Assembly (NCBI GenBank): GCA_026129865.1
Contig: JAHCHG010000013.1
Location: forward strand, 1-64,000
Source: Pyrinomonadaceae bacterium
GTDB lineage: Bacteria; Acidobacteriota; Blastocatellia; Pyrinomonadales; Pyrinomonadaceae
Direction: 5' to 3'
Length of the DNA: 64,000 bases
The translations under genes were made by a program, and so were the position numbers. A model generated the notes under the pieces. The model was given only the letters and a program-made list of their open reading frames with translations, was not told where the DNA came from and ran no database searches. This document shows, one piece after another, positions 54,143 through 63,444 of this stretch; positions within the stretch are counted from its first letter, which is position 1; every line of letters begins with the position of its first letter.

Positions 54143-54179
54143 CAAAAGCGGAACGGTTTTAATTGCCGTTCCGCTTTTG
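54143..54179. terminator. Strong bidirectional terminator between LysM gene and ispH
   Basis: A 14-bp stem caaaagcggaacgg (54143-54156) / ccgttccgcttttg (54166-54179) with a nine-base loop, followed by tgttttt. The two genes converge on it. Confidence 0.9.
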
Positions 54180-54202
54180 TGTTTTTGTATCGATGTTTAG
54201 AT

Positions 54203-55042
54203 TTAGTTGATGTTTTCCAAATAAGCGACCACTTTTTTAATAAGCCATTCCGGCGTTGATGCTCCGGCTGTAACTCCGACGACGTTTACGCCTTCAAGAT
54301 CCGCGGGATCGATCTCGTCTTCGGTCTCGATCAAAAAGCTCTTTTCGCATTTTTCCTTGCACACGGCAACAAGTTTTCGGCTGTTCGACGAATGTCTGCC
54401 GCCGATGATGTAAAACGCATCGACCTCGCCGGCGAGCGCGCGGGCTGCGTCCTGCCGGTCGCGGGTTGCCGAACAGATCGTATTTACGACCTGAACTTCA
54501 TCGTCCGTCTTTGCTTTCACGGCTTCGGCAGCGTCGAGAAACGACTGCAGTTTTATCGTCGTTTGCGAAACTACAAGCGGTTTGTTCAATTTCGGCAAAT
54601 TTGCGACTTCTTCCGCGCTGTTGACGATAAAGGTATGTTCCGGCGCGTATCCGTAAACACCGATCATTTCAGGGTGATCCGGATTTCCGACAACGACGAC
54701 ATGCTGGTCCTTCGCGGCTGCGCGCGAAGCTAACCGCTGAACCTTCGTTACGAAGGGACAGGTCGCATCGACGACTTTCGACGCTTTTTCTTCCAATTCT
54801 TTTTGAACCTGCGGCGTCACGCCATGCGCACGAATAACAGCCGTTTCGCCGCGCGTGATCTGTACAGGTTCACTGATCGTGCTGACGCCTTTTGAACCGA
54901 GCCGGTCCATTTCCTGTTCGTTATGAATAAGCGGTCCGAGTGTTCGAACGGTTTCGCCAAGCGACAGCGATTCCTCAACCATATCGACGGCGCGCTCGAC
55001 GCCGAAACAAAACCCGTATTCATTTGCAAGTAAAACTTTCAT
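54203..55042 (-). CDS. ispH: 4-hydroxy-3-methylbut-2-enyl diphosphate reductase
   Basis: Last step of the MEP pathway: a [4Fe-4S] enzyme makes IPP and DMAPP from HMBPP. The 279 residues are a normal length. The three cluster cysteines are in YGFCFGVERA, VVDATCPFVTKVQ and VVNTICSATRDRQ. Other blocks are HNEQEMDRLGSKGV and IIGGRHSSNSRKLVAVC. It works with dxs near 3-5 kb; the other pathway genes are not in the window. Confidence 0.96.
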   Translation of the reverse strand: MKVLLANEYGFCFGVERAVDMVEESLSLGETVRTLGPLIHNEQEMDRLGSKGVSTISEPVQITRGETAVIRAHGVTPQVQKELEEKASKVVDATCPFVTKVQRLASRAAAKDQHVVVVGNPDHPEMIGVYGYAPEHTFIVNSAEEVANLPKLNKPLVVSQTTIKLQSFLDAAEAVKAKTDDEVQVVNTICSATRDRQDAARALAGEVDAFYIIGGRHSSNSRKLVAVCKEKCEKSFLIETEDEIDPADLEGVNVVGVTAGASTPEWLIKKVVAYLENIN

Positions 55043-55162
55043 TGATCAAAACCCTTCTTAAATATCCACAACGGAAAGTTAAATTTATCTTAACAAACCC
55101 GCGAAGATATGCGAAACAGGATCAAATAGCCCTTAGTCGTTTCGGCGAATGCAGAAAACGAC

Positions 55163-57025
55163 TTAACGAATCGGCTCGCGAAGCATTATTTCTGACGCCA
55201 AACGAGCCTTCCGTGCGGATTCCGGATGACTTTTTTTAAGATTGGCGATCTGTAGAAGCGCTTCGCCGGTGCGCGAAAGCAATCGAACGAGGTCGCCTTC
55301 GGCAGCGCGGGTTTCATGAACAAGGTCGTCCCAACCGGTGCCGTCCGCCCAGCTTTCCGCCGCCGCAGCTGCAGAAAAATTCATTTGCGGCGAAGGTTCG
55401 ACACCGAATTTCCATTCGATGTTTGAAACCTGGAATACCGTATTTTCAAACTCGGTCAAAACGTCAAGAATCGTTTCGGAAAGATAAAGTTCCCCGTATT
55501 CGCGGTCCTCGTCCGCCGCGAGAGCAGCCATCAGTCCTGCGATCTGTGTCGGTTCAAGCTTTTCAAACAAACCGTTCTTGAGCGCCTCGCCGACGAGCAG
55601 CGGGCGGTCGACGCGAACATCGGCAAGCCATTTTCCGCTATTCGAAACCTTTTCTTCGCTTAAACTTAAATAACCGAAATGATCCAGCACCTTTGCGCGA
55701 TGTTCGAAAGGAAGCCAGATCTCATTTCGTAAGATCTCGATGTCGCGCTCCGAGCGGCGCAGAAACGAAGCGTCATTTAACGATTCCCAAAGAAATGCGG
55801 AAATATCATCCCGATCCGATCTTTTATTTGTTTCGTAAAACTTCTTCGCAGTGGATTCAAATAGACCGATCGTTTCGTCCAAAACATCTGCTTTTGCTGT
55901 AAGTTTCGGCTCGGCAAGCGGAGGATTTCGACCTTCTTCGATATCAAAAAATGCCGTCTCGAGCGCTTTTTCACTGATCGGGTAAGAATTCTCAAAAATG
56001 CGATTGACGCTGTGCAGCGAAAGCGTGGAGCCTTTTCCGTCGTCGCGCATGGTAACTACTTTGTCTCCGTAAATGCTGATAACAAGATAGTAGCGGCGAC
56101 CGCTACGTCCCTTTGTAACCATCCGACCGACCTTTACGTTTTCGCGCAGCCACTCCGAACGAAGTTCGGCGCGCGTTGTCGGGATCTTCTCTTCGAGACG
56201 CGTTTTTGCAGCGGTCAGCCGTTCAAAACCGCGCAAGTCATCAGGCGTTAGATCAAAACCGTTCTTCTTGATGCGGGCGGTCAACTGGTCTTCGCGATTC
56301 TTAATTTTCTCATTGATCCTTGCGATCTTTCGTCCCGTGTCGCGAAACGCGAAACTTTTTTCGACGATCTGCCGAAGCTGATCGAAATTTCCAAACGCGT
56401 CCAAAAGATTTAATAGACTTGAATAAGTCGCACGAAACTGGCTTTGAAGATCGTCAGGCGGCGACGAAAGAAGCTTTGCGATTCGCGGCGGATTTTGAAA
56501 ATTGCTCGGCGCCAGCACAACAAACCCGACGTTGTCCTTTCCGCGACGACCCGCGCGCCCGGTCATTTGCTGCAGTTCGCTCGCCTGCAGCGGGCGCCAT
56601 CCGTCATTGCCGCGTGTGTCGGCGTTTGAAATGACGACCGTTCGTGCGGGAAAATCGACTCCGGCGGCAACGGTGGAGGTTGCAAAGATCGCATTAAGAA
56701 GTCCCGCGGACATTAATTTTTCGACGAGCAGTTTCCAGGCAGGAATATGCCCGGCATGGTGCGATGCGATTCCGGAATTGAGCAGGATCTTTCTATGTTT
56801 ATGTTTTGCGATCTCGGGATTTTCTTTAAGAAATTCGTCAAAGATCTGCTGACGCGCGATCTGTTTGCCGTGATCGATCAGCTGCGACCGGTCAAGTGCG
56901 ACTTCGGACGCTGCTTCATCGCATCGCCGGCGCGACGGAACGAAGATAATAGCCGGCAGCAGATCGTACGATCTGAGTGTTTTGATCAGCCGCGGCGGCG
57001 GAATTTCGGGCAGACGATATCGCAT
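55163..57025 (-). CDS. Ski2-like (HelY/Mtr4-type) helicase lacking the first RecA domain
   Basis: A 620-residue protein that starts directly at the second RecA domain: SYDLLPAIIFVPSRRRCDEAA, motif V ATSTVAAGVDFPA (about 115-127) and motif VI QMTGRAGRRG (about 153-162), then the winged-helix/ratchet and C-terminal helical regions of Ski2-like helicases. There is no Walker A or DExH box, and only 105 non-coding bases separate it from the ABC gene upstream, so the first domain is truly absent. It cannot hydrolyse ATP alone. It may be an adaptor or act with another subunit. Confidence 0.85.
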   Translation of the reverse strand: MRYRLPEIPPPRLIKTLRSYDLLPAIIFVPSRRRCDEAASEVALDRSQLIDHGKQIARQQIFDEFLKENPEIAKHKHRKILLNSGIASHHAGHIPAWKLLVEKLMSAGLLNAIFATSTVAAGVDFPARTVVISNADTRGNDGWRPLQASELQQMTGRAGRRGKDNVGFVVLAPSNFQNPPRIAKLLSSPPDDLQSQFRATYSSLLNLLDAFGNFDQLRQIVEKSFAFRDTGRKIARINEKIKNREDQLTARIKKNGFDLTPDDLRGFERLTAAKTRLEEKIPTTRAELRSEWLRENVKVGRMVTKGRSGRRYYLVISIYGDKVVTMRDDGKGSTLSLHSVNRIFENSYPISEKALETAFFDIEEGRNPPLAEPKLTAKADVLDETIGLFESTAKKFYETNKRSDRDDISAFLWESLNDASFLRRSERDIEILRNEIWLPFEHRAKVLDHFGYLSLSEEKVSNSGKWLADVRVDRPLLVGEALKNGLFEKLEPTQIAGLMAALAADEDREYGELYLSETILDVLTEFENTVFQVSNIEWKFGVEPSPQMNFSAAAAAESWADGTGWDDLVHETRAAEGDLVRLLSRTGEALLQIANLKKSHPESARKARLASEIMLREPIR

Positions 57026-57130
57026 TTTTTAATAAGAGTAGCACAGATACGAGCGCCGTCTTTATCACACTTCCGGCAAACGGACTTATCTAATTTTCCT
57101 TAAAACTTTGAGAAACCCCGCGTTTCAAAA

Positions 57131-58936
57131 CTAATCGGTCGCTTCGATCTCTTCTTCCAAAAGCTGTCTTTGGTAGAGCGCCGCATATTCGCCATTGAGT
57201 TTTAGCAGCTCGTCATGCGTTCCGCGCTCGATAATTTCGCCTTCGTCGAGAACGCAGATCAGATCGGCGTCGCGCACGGTCGAAACGCGATGCGAAATGA
57301 TGATCGCTGTCTTATTTTGGCGAATGTCGCGCAAACCTTTGAGAATAGTTTCCTCGGTATATGTGTCGACCGCCGAAAGTGAATCGTCGAGTATTAAAAT
57401 CCGCGGATTTCTCATCACCGCACGGGCAATCGCCGTCCGCTGTTTTTGACCGCCGGAAAGCGAAATTCCGCGTTCGCCGACAAGCTGCCGGTATTTAAAA
57501 GGAAATTCCGCGATGTCGCCCGCAAGCCCCGCGACTTCTGCGGCTTTTTCAACAGAAATACTGCGTCTGCCGTTTCCGGATCGGTCGAAATCCTCTGTGT
57601 TTTTTAACTTTGAACCTTGGATCTTTAACTGTTCTTCCACGCCAAACGAAATGTTGTCCTCGATCGATGAACTGAACAGAAATGTTTCCTGCGGAACGAC
57701 GCCGATCGCTTCGCGAAGCTGTTTGAGAGGAAATTTACGAACCGGAATATCGTCGATCAGCACGGTGCCGTCCGGCGCGTCGAGCAGACGCGGGATCAAG
57801 CTGATCAAAGTCGATTTTCCGCTGCCGGTTTTTCCGACAAGTGCGATCGTTTGACCTTCTTCGATCGTCAAATTGATGTCTTTCAGAACCGGTTCGCCGT
57901 CGCCGTACGCAAACGTTAGATCCCGAAATTCGATCTTTCCCTTGATCTTCGGCTGCGGCGCGACGTCTTCTGAATCGTTGATCGCCGGAACGGTTTCTAA
58001 AATGGCGTTAAACCTTTTCAGGCTCGCCGTGCCGCGCTGGTAAAGATTTACGACGTATCCGAGCGCAATTAAATACCAGATCATTCTCTGCAGATAAAGG
58101 ATGAAAGCGGAAAAATCGCCCGCCGTTATGTCGCCGCGGGCAGCCATCGGAACGCCGACCGCAACAATGATCACAAAACTTAGCCCGATAAAGAAATAGA
58201 GCAGCGGTCGCATTGCCGCGCCGAATTTAACGAGCGAAATGTTTCGCTTTGCATATTCGCGGTTCAATTCCTGAAATTTTTCGATCTCGGCGTCTTCCTG
58301 CGCATAGGCGCGCACAACGCGGACTCCCGAAAGATTTTCCTGCGCGCGCGCGGTAATATGCGAGAAAAATTCCTGGATCTTTTCAAATCTGACGTGAATT
58401 TGCTGACCTAAAAATTTGACAGTCAAAGAAACGAACGGAAGCGGAATTAGCAGAAACAAAGTCAGTTTTACGCTGATGCCGAACATGATCGGCAAAACGA
58501 TCGCCAGCGCGAAAACCGCCTGAAAACTGTAAAGGATCATCGGTCCGACGATCTGCCGGACCGCGGAGAGGTCGTTCGTCGCGCGCGCCATCAGATCGCC
58601 GACGCGGTTGTTATGAAAAAATTCGAGCGGCTGATCGACAAGCGCGGCGTAAAAATCGCGGCGCATGTCATATTCAATATGTCTAGAAGTATTGATAAGC
58701 AGCCGGCGCTGCCAGAAGAGAAAAAATCCCGCACAGAGACTTACGCCGAGAATCACAAGCGGATAAAAGATGATCTTTTCCTGCGTCAGTTCGGTGCTCA
58801 GATCGTCGATCGCGCGTCCGACGAGAAACGGGACGAGTAAACTGAACGACATCGAACAAAGAATAAAGAAAATTCCCGCCGCGATCGATTTTCGGTACGG
58901 ATTGAAATATTTCGCAAATTTTCTCAGCTCTTCCAT
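57131..58936 (-). CDS. ABC exporter, fused permease-ATPase (MsbA/McjD type)
   Basis: A 601-residue half-transporter that works as a homodimer or heterodimer. Six membrane helices fill about 1-320. The ATPase has Walker [10 protein letters not shown], signature LSGGQKQR, Walker [13 protein letters not shown] and switch histidine ISHRVST. An insertion of about 30 residues, [20 protein letters not shown], precedes the signature. Such exporters move lipids, peptides or drugs; cargo cannot be told. It starts 4 bases after the thioesterase stop, so they are cotranscribed. Confidence 0.93.
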   Translation of the reverse strand: MEELRKFAKYFNPYRKSIAAGIFFILCSMSFSLLVPFLVGRAIDDLSTELTQEKIIFYPLVILGVSLCAGFFLFWQRRLLINTSRHIEYDMRRDFYAALVDQPLEFFHNNRVGDLMARATNDLSAVRQIVGPMILYSFQAVFALAIVLPIMFGISVKLTLFLLIPLPFVSLTVKFLGQQIHVRFEKIQEFFSHITARAQENLSGVRVVRAYAQEDAEIEKFQELNREYAKRNISLVKFGAAMRPLLYFFIGLSFVIIVAVGVPMAARGDITAGDFSAFILYLQRMIWYLIALGYVVNLYQRGTASLKRFNAILETVPAINDSEDVAPQPKIKGKIEFRDLTFAYGDGEPVLKDINLTIEEGQTIALVGKTGSGKSTLISLIPRLLDAPDGTVLIDDIPVRKFPLKQLREAIGVVPQETFLFSSSIEDNISFGVEEQLKIQGSKLKNTEDFDRSGNGRRSISVEKAAEVAGLAGDIAEFPFKYRQLVGERGISLSGGQKQRTAIARAVMRNPRILILDDSLSAVDTYTEETILKGLRDIRQNKTAIIISHRVSTVRDADLICVLDEGEIIERGTHDELLKLNGEYAALYQRQLLEEEIEATD

Positions 58937-58940
58937 TAAA

Positions 58941-59354
58941 TTAAACGCGTGTGTAGGTCGAAAGCGCGGTTGCGATCATTTTATCGTTTTCGTCAAAAAC
59001 CTCAGCGGAAACGGTCAGCAAACGTCTGCCATTTTTAACAACCTTTGCGCGGCAGACGATCTTTCCATTTATCGCCGGACGAAGGTAGTGAACGTTCAGA
59101 TCGACGGTCGAAGCCGTTTCTTCCTCGCCGATCGTGGTTACAACCGCAAATGCCATTGCCGTATCTATCAACGAAGCGGTCGCGCCGCCGTGAAGCAGAC
59201 CGTGCGGCTGCCGCAGTTCGTCGCGGATCGCAAGTCCGAGACATGCTGTGCCAATCTCCAGCTCCGCCAATTCGATTCCTAAAAGCTTGATATATGGTAC
59301 GTTTTTGAAAACCTTCGCCGCCATCGCGCGAAAATCGTCCGACAATTGCTGCAT
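58941..59354 (-). CDS. PaaI-family hotdog thioesterase
   Basis: A 137-residue hotdog-fold acyl-CoA thioesterase. The motif [25 protein letters not shown] carries the HGG-x-xxxxD active-site pattern of PaaI/YdiI enzymes. A hydrophobic strand [16 protein letters not shown] and the ending [10 protein letters not shown] are typical. It is first in an operon with the ABC exporter (4-base gap), which may mean a shared acyl or lipid substrate. That link is inference. Confidence 0.9.
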   Translation of the reverse strand: MQQLSDDFRAMAAKVFKNVPYIKLLGIELAELEIGTACLGLAIRDELRQPHGLLHGGATASLIDTAMAFAVVTTIGEEETASTVDLNVHYLRPAINGKIVCRAKVVKNGRRLLTVSAEVFDENDKMIATALSTYTRV

Positions 59355-59488
59355 AAATCACCCGTAAAGATAAAACCTTAAAATTTAATTCGGTCAAAAG
59401 CAATTGCCGCATATTTCGGAAAGTTTTCACCGCCGGTGCGGATATTGCTTTTCAAAAAAGATTACCGCAAAATAACGCCAAACCAATT

Positions 59489-60229
59489 ATGAGTTTGAAG
59501 AAATGGCAGACAAAATATTACCTCGGCGGATTGGCGGTAAGTCCTCTGATCCCATTTCTTTACGCGCAGGGAAAATTCGTCCGTTATAAGGTCGGACGGC
59601 TGCCCGACGCCGCGGGTGAACCGACAGGATCGATCGGCGATTCGGAAGAAACCGTCAAACTGCTGGCTATCGGTGAATCGACCGTTGCCGGCATCGGTGC
59701 AAAGGAGCATGCGGAAGCATTCACCGGACAATTTGCCAAACATCTCAGCCGCAAGCTGGGGAAAACGGTCGAATGGCACGCGCTCGGCGAAAGCGGAATT
59801 ACCGTTCGGCGGACGCTTGTCGAGCTGGTTCCGCGAATTCCCGCTGAAAACTTTGACGTTATTGCCGTAGCGCTCGGCGGCAACGATGTTTTCGGGCTTT
59901 CTAGTCCGAAAAAATTTCGCCGCGATTTTGGCGAGTTTCTTTCGGTGCTTCGCGAAAAATTTCCGCAGGCAGAGATAATTGCCGCAAATGTGCCGATGGT
60001 CCGCGATTTTATAGCAATGCCGAACCCGCTTCGTTACGTTCTGTCGAGGCTTGCAAAGCTTCATCATTTTAACGCCCGCGACCTGATCGAAAACCTCGAA
60101 AAAACTACTTATTTTTACGATGTTAAGCGGGTAAACGACGATTTTTTCAGTGACGGCATTCATCCGTCGGTCAATGGCTACGATCTTTGGACCGAAGAAA
60201 TGGTCGAATTCTTTTTGAAAAACCGTTAG
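59489..60229 (+). CDS. SGNH/GDSL-type hydrolase, membrane anchored
   Basis: A 246-residue esterase or lipase-like protein. An N-terminal hydrophobic segment (about 10-25) may be an anchor. Block I is LLAIGESTVAGIGA (serine in GES), block III is VALGGNDVFG, and block V is FSDGIHPSVNGYDLW (Asp and His). The set matches SGNH hydrolases. Substrate unknown. The orphan nuclease gene follows after 14 bases on the same strand. Confidence 0.88.
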   Translation: MSLKKWQTKYYLGGLAVSPLIPFLYAQGKFVRYKVGRLPDAAGEPTGSIGDSEETVKLLAIGESTVAGIGAKEHAEAFTGQFAKHLSRKLGKTVEWHALGESGITVRRTLVELVPRIPAENFDVIAVALGGNDVFGLSSPKKFRRDFGEFLSVLREKFPQAEIIAANVPMVRDFIAMPNPLRYVLSRLAKLHHFNARDLIENLEKTTYFYDVKRVNDDFFSDGIHPSVNGYDLWTEEMVEFFLKNR

Positions 60230-60243
60230 CGGTCTTTTTCTCG

Positions 60244-61713
60244 ATGAACACTGCCTCAACTCAGAAAAACTTACAGATATTTCTTTCGCTTCACGACGAA
60301 ATATTGCTTGTCGGTTCTGCCGGCAGCGCATTTTCGTGCCGGTCGAACGAAATCTCGACTGAAATAGATCGTGAAAGAATTCTTATATCATTCGTCGATC
60401 GAAAAGGTTTTCAGACCTGGCGAATCGCTTCGTTCGAATTTGACGAGCCGGGCATAAAACTTCACCTTTCGCGAAATTTCGGCAAAGAATCCGAGATTCT
60501 GCGGATAGTTCCGCGAATATTGCCCGCCGATCTCGAAGCGGCGGTCGAGATCGCAAGGCTCGAACAGGGAAACAAGATCGCCGAACTCATAACATCAAAA
60601 ATCCCCGGCGTCCGAGTGGTTAAAATTCAGCTAAATAAAGACAACGGTCGATTTGCCGAGATCTTTATGGAACGGGCAAAGTCGCCGGTTGCCGTATTCG
60701 CGGATGTTTCGCAAACAGCGCCGCCGGAGCTTCATATTTCAAATGCGATCTTAAAACTTCGCCGTCTTGAGCGGCGAAAAAAGGCGCCGATAAACGACAT
60801 CTGGATCGCCGCCGAAACCAAAACGGCGCGGAAAATTCAAAAGCTCCATGCTCTGTTGACGCAAAAACTGAAATATCGAATCAGCATTTTTGAGATCATC
60901 GATGAAAAGGATGAGAGTGAACTTAAGCCGATGAGATCGTTAGAGTTAATAGATCTCTGGCGGCAAAAAGCGGGCAAATTAACGCTCAGCGAAAAATCGC
61001 CGGTAAGCGCTTCGGCAAGGCAAATGATCACTTACTCACCGGAATCGATCGATTGTATTACAACCAAAAGCGGCGAAACGCTCCGTTTCAACGGAATCAG
61101 ATTTTCCCGCATCCGGCGCGTTTTTGACCGCGAAAAGTGCTGGTTTGGGATCGAACGCGAGAAACAGATCCTTTCGGAAAAAACGTTTGACGCATTTGAA
61201 AATATGATCGGCGACCTCGAGAAATATCGTGCGTTCGATTCGCCAAACAAACGCCACGAATTTTATCGTCAATCGCCGGAAGCCTGGCTCGAATCCATTT
61301 TTCGGCGAAACATCAAGCTTTTGGACGACAATCTGATCCTTTCGCCGATCTACAATCAGTTTCGGACCGCGAACGACAAGATCGATCTGCTTGCGCTGCG
61401 CCGCGATGGACGGCTCGTAATAATCGAACTGAAAACATCCCAGGATCAAGAGATGATCTTTCAAGCCGCAGATTACTGGCGAAAGATAGAACTTCAACGG
61501 CGAAAAGGGGTTTTGAATAGCGCAAAGATCTTCGGTGATCTTGAGATCGCAGATCGTCCGACGATAGTTTATCTGGTCGCGCCAACGCTCGGGTTTCATC
61601 CGGATTTTCAGTTTTTGGCGGAATGTATTTCGGAAGAGATCAATATCTACCGGTTCGATCTAGCCGAAAACTGGCGCGAAGAAATAAAGGTTCTGCGGCG
61701 CGAAAAGATCTAA
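60244..61713 (+). CDS. Unassigned protein with C-terminal PD-(D/E)XK nuclease domain
   Basis: From the ATG at 60244 the protein has 489 residues. The first 370 match nothing I recognise and are rich in charged helices and short strands. The C-terminal 120 residues look like a DUF91/NucS or Mrr-type nuclease: PEAWLESIFRRNIKLL, then NDKIDLLALRRDGRLVIIELKTS, giving Asp381, Glu395 and Lys397 in the ID-x13-ExK spacing, then QEMIFQAADYWRKIE. An antisense open frame over it is a shadow. Its ends overlap the converging regulator gene by 4 bases. It could be a repair or defence nuclease. Confidence 0.78.
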   Translation: MNTASTQKNLQIFLSLHDEILLVGSAGSAFSCRSNEISTEIDRERILISFVDRKGFQTWRIASFEFDEPGIKLHLSRNFGKESEILRIVPRILPADLEAAVEIARLEQGNKIAELITSKIPGVRVVKIQLNKDNGRFAEIFMERAKSPVAVFADVSQTAPPELHISNAILKLRRLERRKKAPINDIWIAAETKTARKIQKLHALLTQKLKYRISIFEIIDEKDESELKPMRSLELIDLWRQKAGKLTLSEKSPVSASARQMITYSPESIDCITTKSGETLRFNGIRFSRIRRVFDREKCWFGIEREKQILSEKTFDAFENMIGDLEKYRAFDSPNKRHEFYRQSPEAWLESIFRRNIKLLDDNLILSPIYNQFRTANDKIDLLALRRDGRLVIIELKTSQDQEMIFQAADYWRKIELQRRKGVLNSAKIFGDLEIADRPTIVYLVAPTLGFHPDFQFLAECISEEINIYRFDLAENWREEIKVLRREKI

Positions 61714-62417
61714 TCTTCGGAAACGAATTTATAACCGATGCCGCGAACCGTCAGCAGGATCTTTGGATTCGTCGGGTCTTCTTCCAGATATTTACGCAAC
61801 CGGACGATGAAATTATCGATCGCGCGCGTGTCCGTTTCTTCGTGCAGATCCCAAACTTCTTCGAGGATGGTTTTTCGCGAAACCGGTGCGCCGCCTTTTT
61901 CGATCAAAAAACGCAGGAGTTTTGCTTCCATTAATGTCAGCTGGATGGTATCGGTTTCGCTCCGGATCTCAAGGTTTTCAAAATCGATCAGACGATTGTT
62001 CACCTCTATGATCTCATCGGCTTTTACCGGCTCCTGTTCTTTCAAAAACCATTCGCGGCGGCGAAGAAGTCCGTTTAACCGGGCGAGGAAAATGTTGAGC
62101 TCAAACGGTTTCGGTAAATAATCGTCCGCACCGGCTTCGAATCCGCTGAGGACATCTTCGGGTTTCCCGAGTGCGGTCAGCATGAGGATCGGCGTAAAAT
62201 CGGAACGTTCGCGCAAAGTTCGCGCGACGGTGAAACCATCGACTTTCGGCATCATTACGTCCAGCACGATCGCATCGAACGCGGCTTCCGGGTCGGTAAG
62301 CTTTTCAAGCGCTTCTTCTCCGTCTGCGGCTGTTTCGGTCTCAAATCCGTCGGCTTCAAGATTAAACTTTATACCGTCCGCAATGTTTTTTTCGTCCTCT
62401 ACGATCAAAATTTTCAT
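61710..62417 (-). CDS. OmpR-family response regulator
   Basis: From the ATG at 62417 the protein has 235 residues. The receiver domain starts KILIVEDEKN, with the phosphorylated aspartate in DAIVLDVMMPKVDG and Lys in YLPKPFELN. The winged-helix domain ends GIGYKFVSED. It is probably switched by the histidine kinase encoded just upstream. A GTG start at 62438, abutting the kinase stop, would add 7 residues. Target genes unknown. Its stop overlaps the end of the nuclease gene on the opposite strand. Confidence 0.93.
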   Translation of the reverse strand: MKILIVEDEKNIADGIKFNLEADGFETETAADGEEALEKLTDPEAAFDAIVLDVMMPKVDGFTVARTLRERSDFTPILMLTALGKPEDVLSGFEAGADDYLPKPFELNIFLARLNGLLRRREWFLKEQEPVKADEIIEVNNRLIDFENLEIRSETDTIQLTLMEAKLLRFLIEKGGAPVSRKTILEEVWDLHEETDTRAIDNFIVRLRKYLEEDPTNPKILLTVRGIGYKFVSED

Positions 62418-62438
62418 GACTGTCGCCGTACAGATCAC

Positions 62439-63338
62439 TCAACCGCCAGTGATCTTCGGAAGCCGAACGATGAATGTCGTCCCGCGGTTTTCTCCTTTGC
62501 TTTCGACGAAAATTTTTCCGCCGTGTTTTTTTACGATCGTTTGCGCAATATGCAGCCCGAGCCCGGTCCCTTTCGTCGCCTGTGTTGAAACATTCGGAAT
62601 TCGATAAAAGCGCTTAAAAACGCGTTTTTGTTCGGCGCTTAGAATTCCGACGCCGGAATCCTTGATCAAGATTTCCGTAAAATTTCGGTTCAGATCCGTC
62701 AATTTTACATTGACCTTGATCTCATTGGCTGAATACTTTACGGCATTATCCAAAATGTTGGTCAAAACCGTCTGAAGTTCCGAACGATCGCCCGAAATAA
62801 GTATCTTTTTCGCAGGTTCGATAAATTTTATCTCGTCCTCAAGTTTATAGCGCGAACGGATGATCGCCGTACATTCCTGAATAAGTTCGCCGAGATCGAT
62901 CTCGGAAATGTTCAGCAGCCGGTTTCGGTCTTTTGTCCGGCTGGTCAATAAAACCTGCTCGACGGTGTTCAGCAGGCGGTCCGTGTCCGACAGCATTGTG
63001 TCGTAAAACTCGCGCCGTTTTTCTTCAGAAACCTCGCGCGCGCGGAGCGTTTCCAGATAAAGCTTGATCGAGGCGATCGGAGTTTTCAGTTCGTGCGTCA
63101 CTGCATTTAGAAACGCGTCCTGCTGTTCGTTTCTTCTGATCTCGCGGATAAGAAAGATCATATTCAAAACCAATCCGGTAATGATCAATGCGAAGAAAAC
63201 GACTCCCAAAACCAGCATCGCAACTTCGCGAAGGTTCAGAATGATCCAGCCGACATTAAGCGCAACCGCAAGTGCGACCAGCGTAATTCCAAGAATCAGA
63301 ACAATAACAGCCGCGCGTTTGCGACCTGCAACTCTCAT
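62439..63338 (-). CDS. Membrane sensor histidine kinase
   Basis: A 299-residue kinase with two N-terminal membrane helices (about 10-30 and 38-62) and almost no sensor loop between them, so it likely senses within the membrane or through a partner. H-box: AVTHELKTPIASIKLYLETL. N-box: TNILDNAVKYSANEIKV. G1: IKDSGVGIL. G2: TKGTGLGLHIAQTIV. It is immediately upstream of the OmpR-family regulator. Confidence 0.93.
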   Translation of the reverse strand: MRVAGRKRAAVIVLILGITLVALAVALNVGWIILNLREVAMLVLGVVFFALIITGLVLNMIFLIREIRRNEQQDAFLNAVTHELKTPIASIKLYLETLRAREVSEEKRREFYDTMLSDTDRLLNTVEQVLLTSRTKDRNRLLNISEIDLGELIQECTAIIRSRYKLEDEIKFIEPAKKILISGDRSELQTVLTNILDNAVKYSANEIKVNVKLTDLNRNFTEILIKDSGVGILSAEQKRVFKRFYRIPNVSTQATKGTGLGLHIAQTIVKKHGGKIFVESKGENRGTTFIVRLPKITGG

Positions 63339-63375
63339 AAATCCAGTTTAAACGCTAAATCGCAGCCGGGAAAAT

Positions 63376-63416
63376 TAAAAAGGGAAGATCGAAGATTAAT
63401 TCTCCGTTTCTTCCCC
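63376..63416 (-). terminator. Terminator downstream of the desaturase gene
   Basis: On the minus strand, the stem gggaaga/tcttccc (63382-63388 with 63409-63415) is followed by a T-rich run (tttttaatttt). It lies past the desaturase stop. Confidence 0.65.
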
Positions 63417-63444
63417 GTTCTTATGCCTAATTTAATGGTTCTTT

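Noticed and set aside
57026-57130. Missing helicase N-terminal domain considered as a frameshift
   Set aside because: Only 105 bases lie between the helicase start and the ABC gene, too few for a RecA domain in any frame, so a simple frameshift cannot explain its absence.
59462-60331. Long minus-strand open frame (289 residues) over the SGNH hydrolase
   Set aside because: It is antisense to a gene with clear SGNH motifs and has low-complexity Phe/Arg/Lys composition typical of a shadow frame.
61036-61599. Minus-strand frame of 187 residues over the orphan nuclease
   Set aside because: The sense frame holds the ID-x13-ExK nuclease pattern; the antisense frame shows no motif and no start signal.
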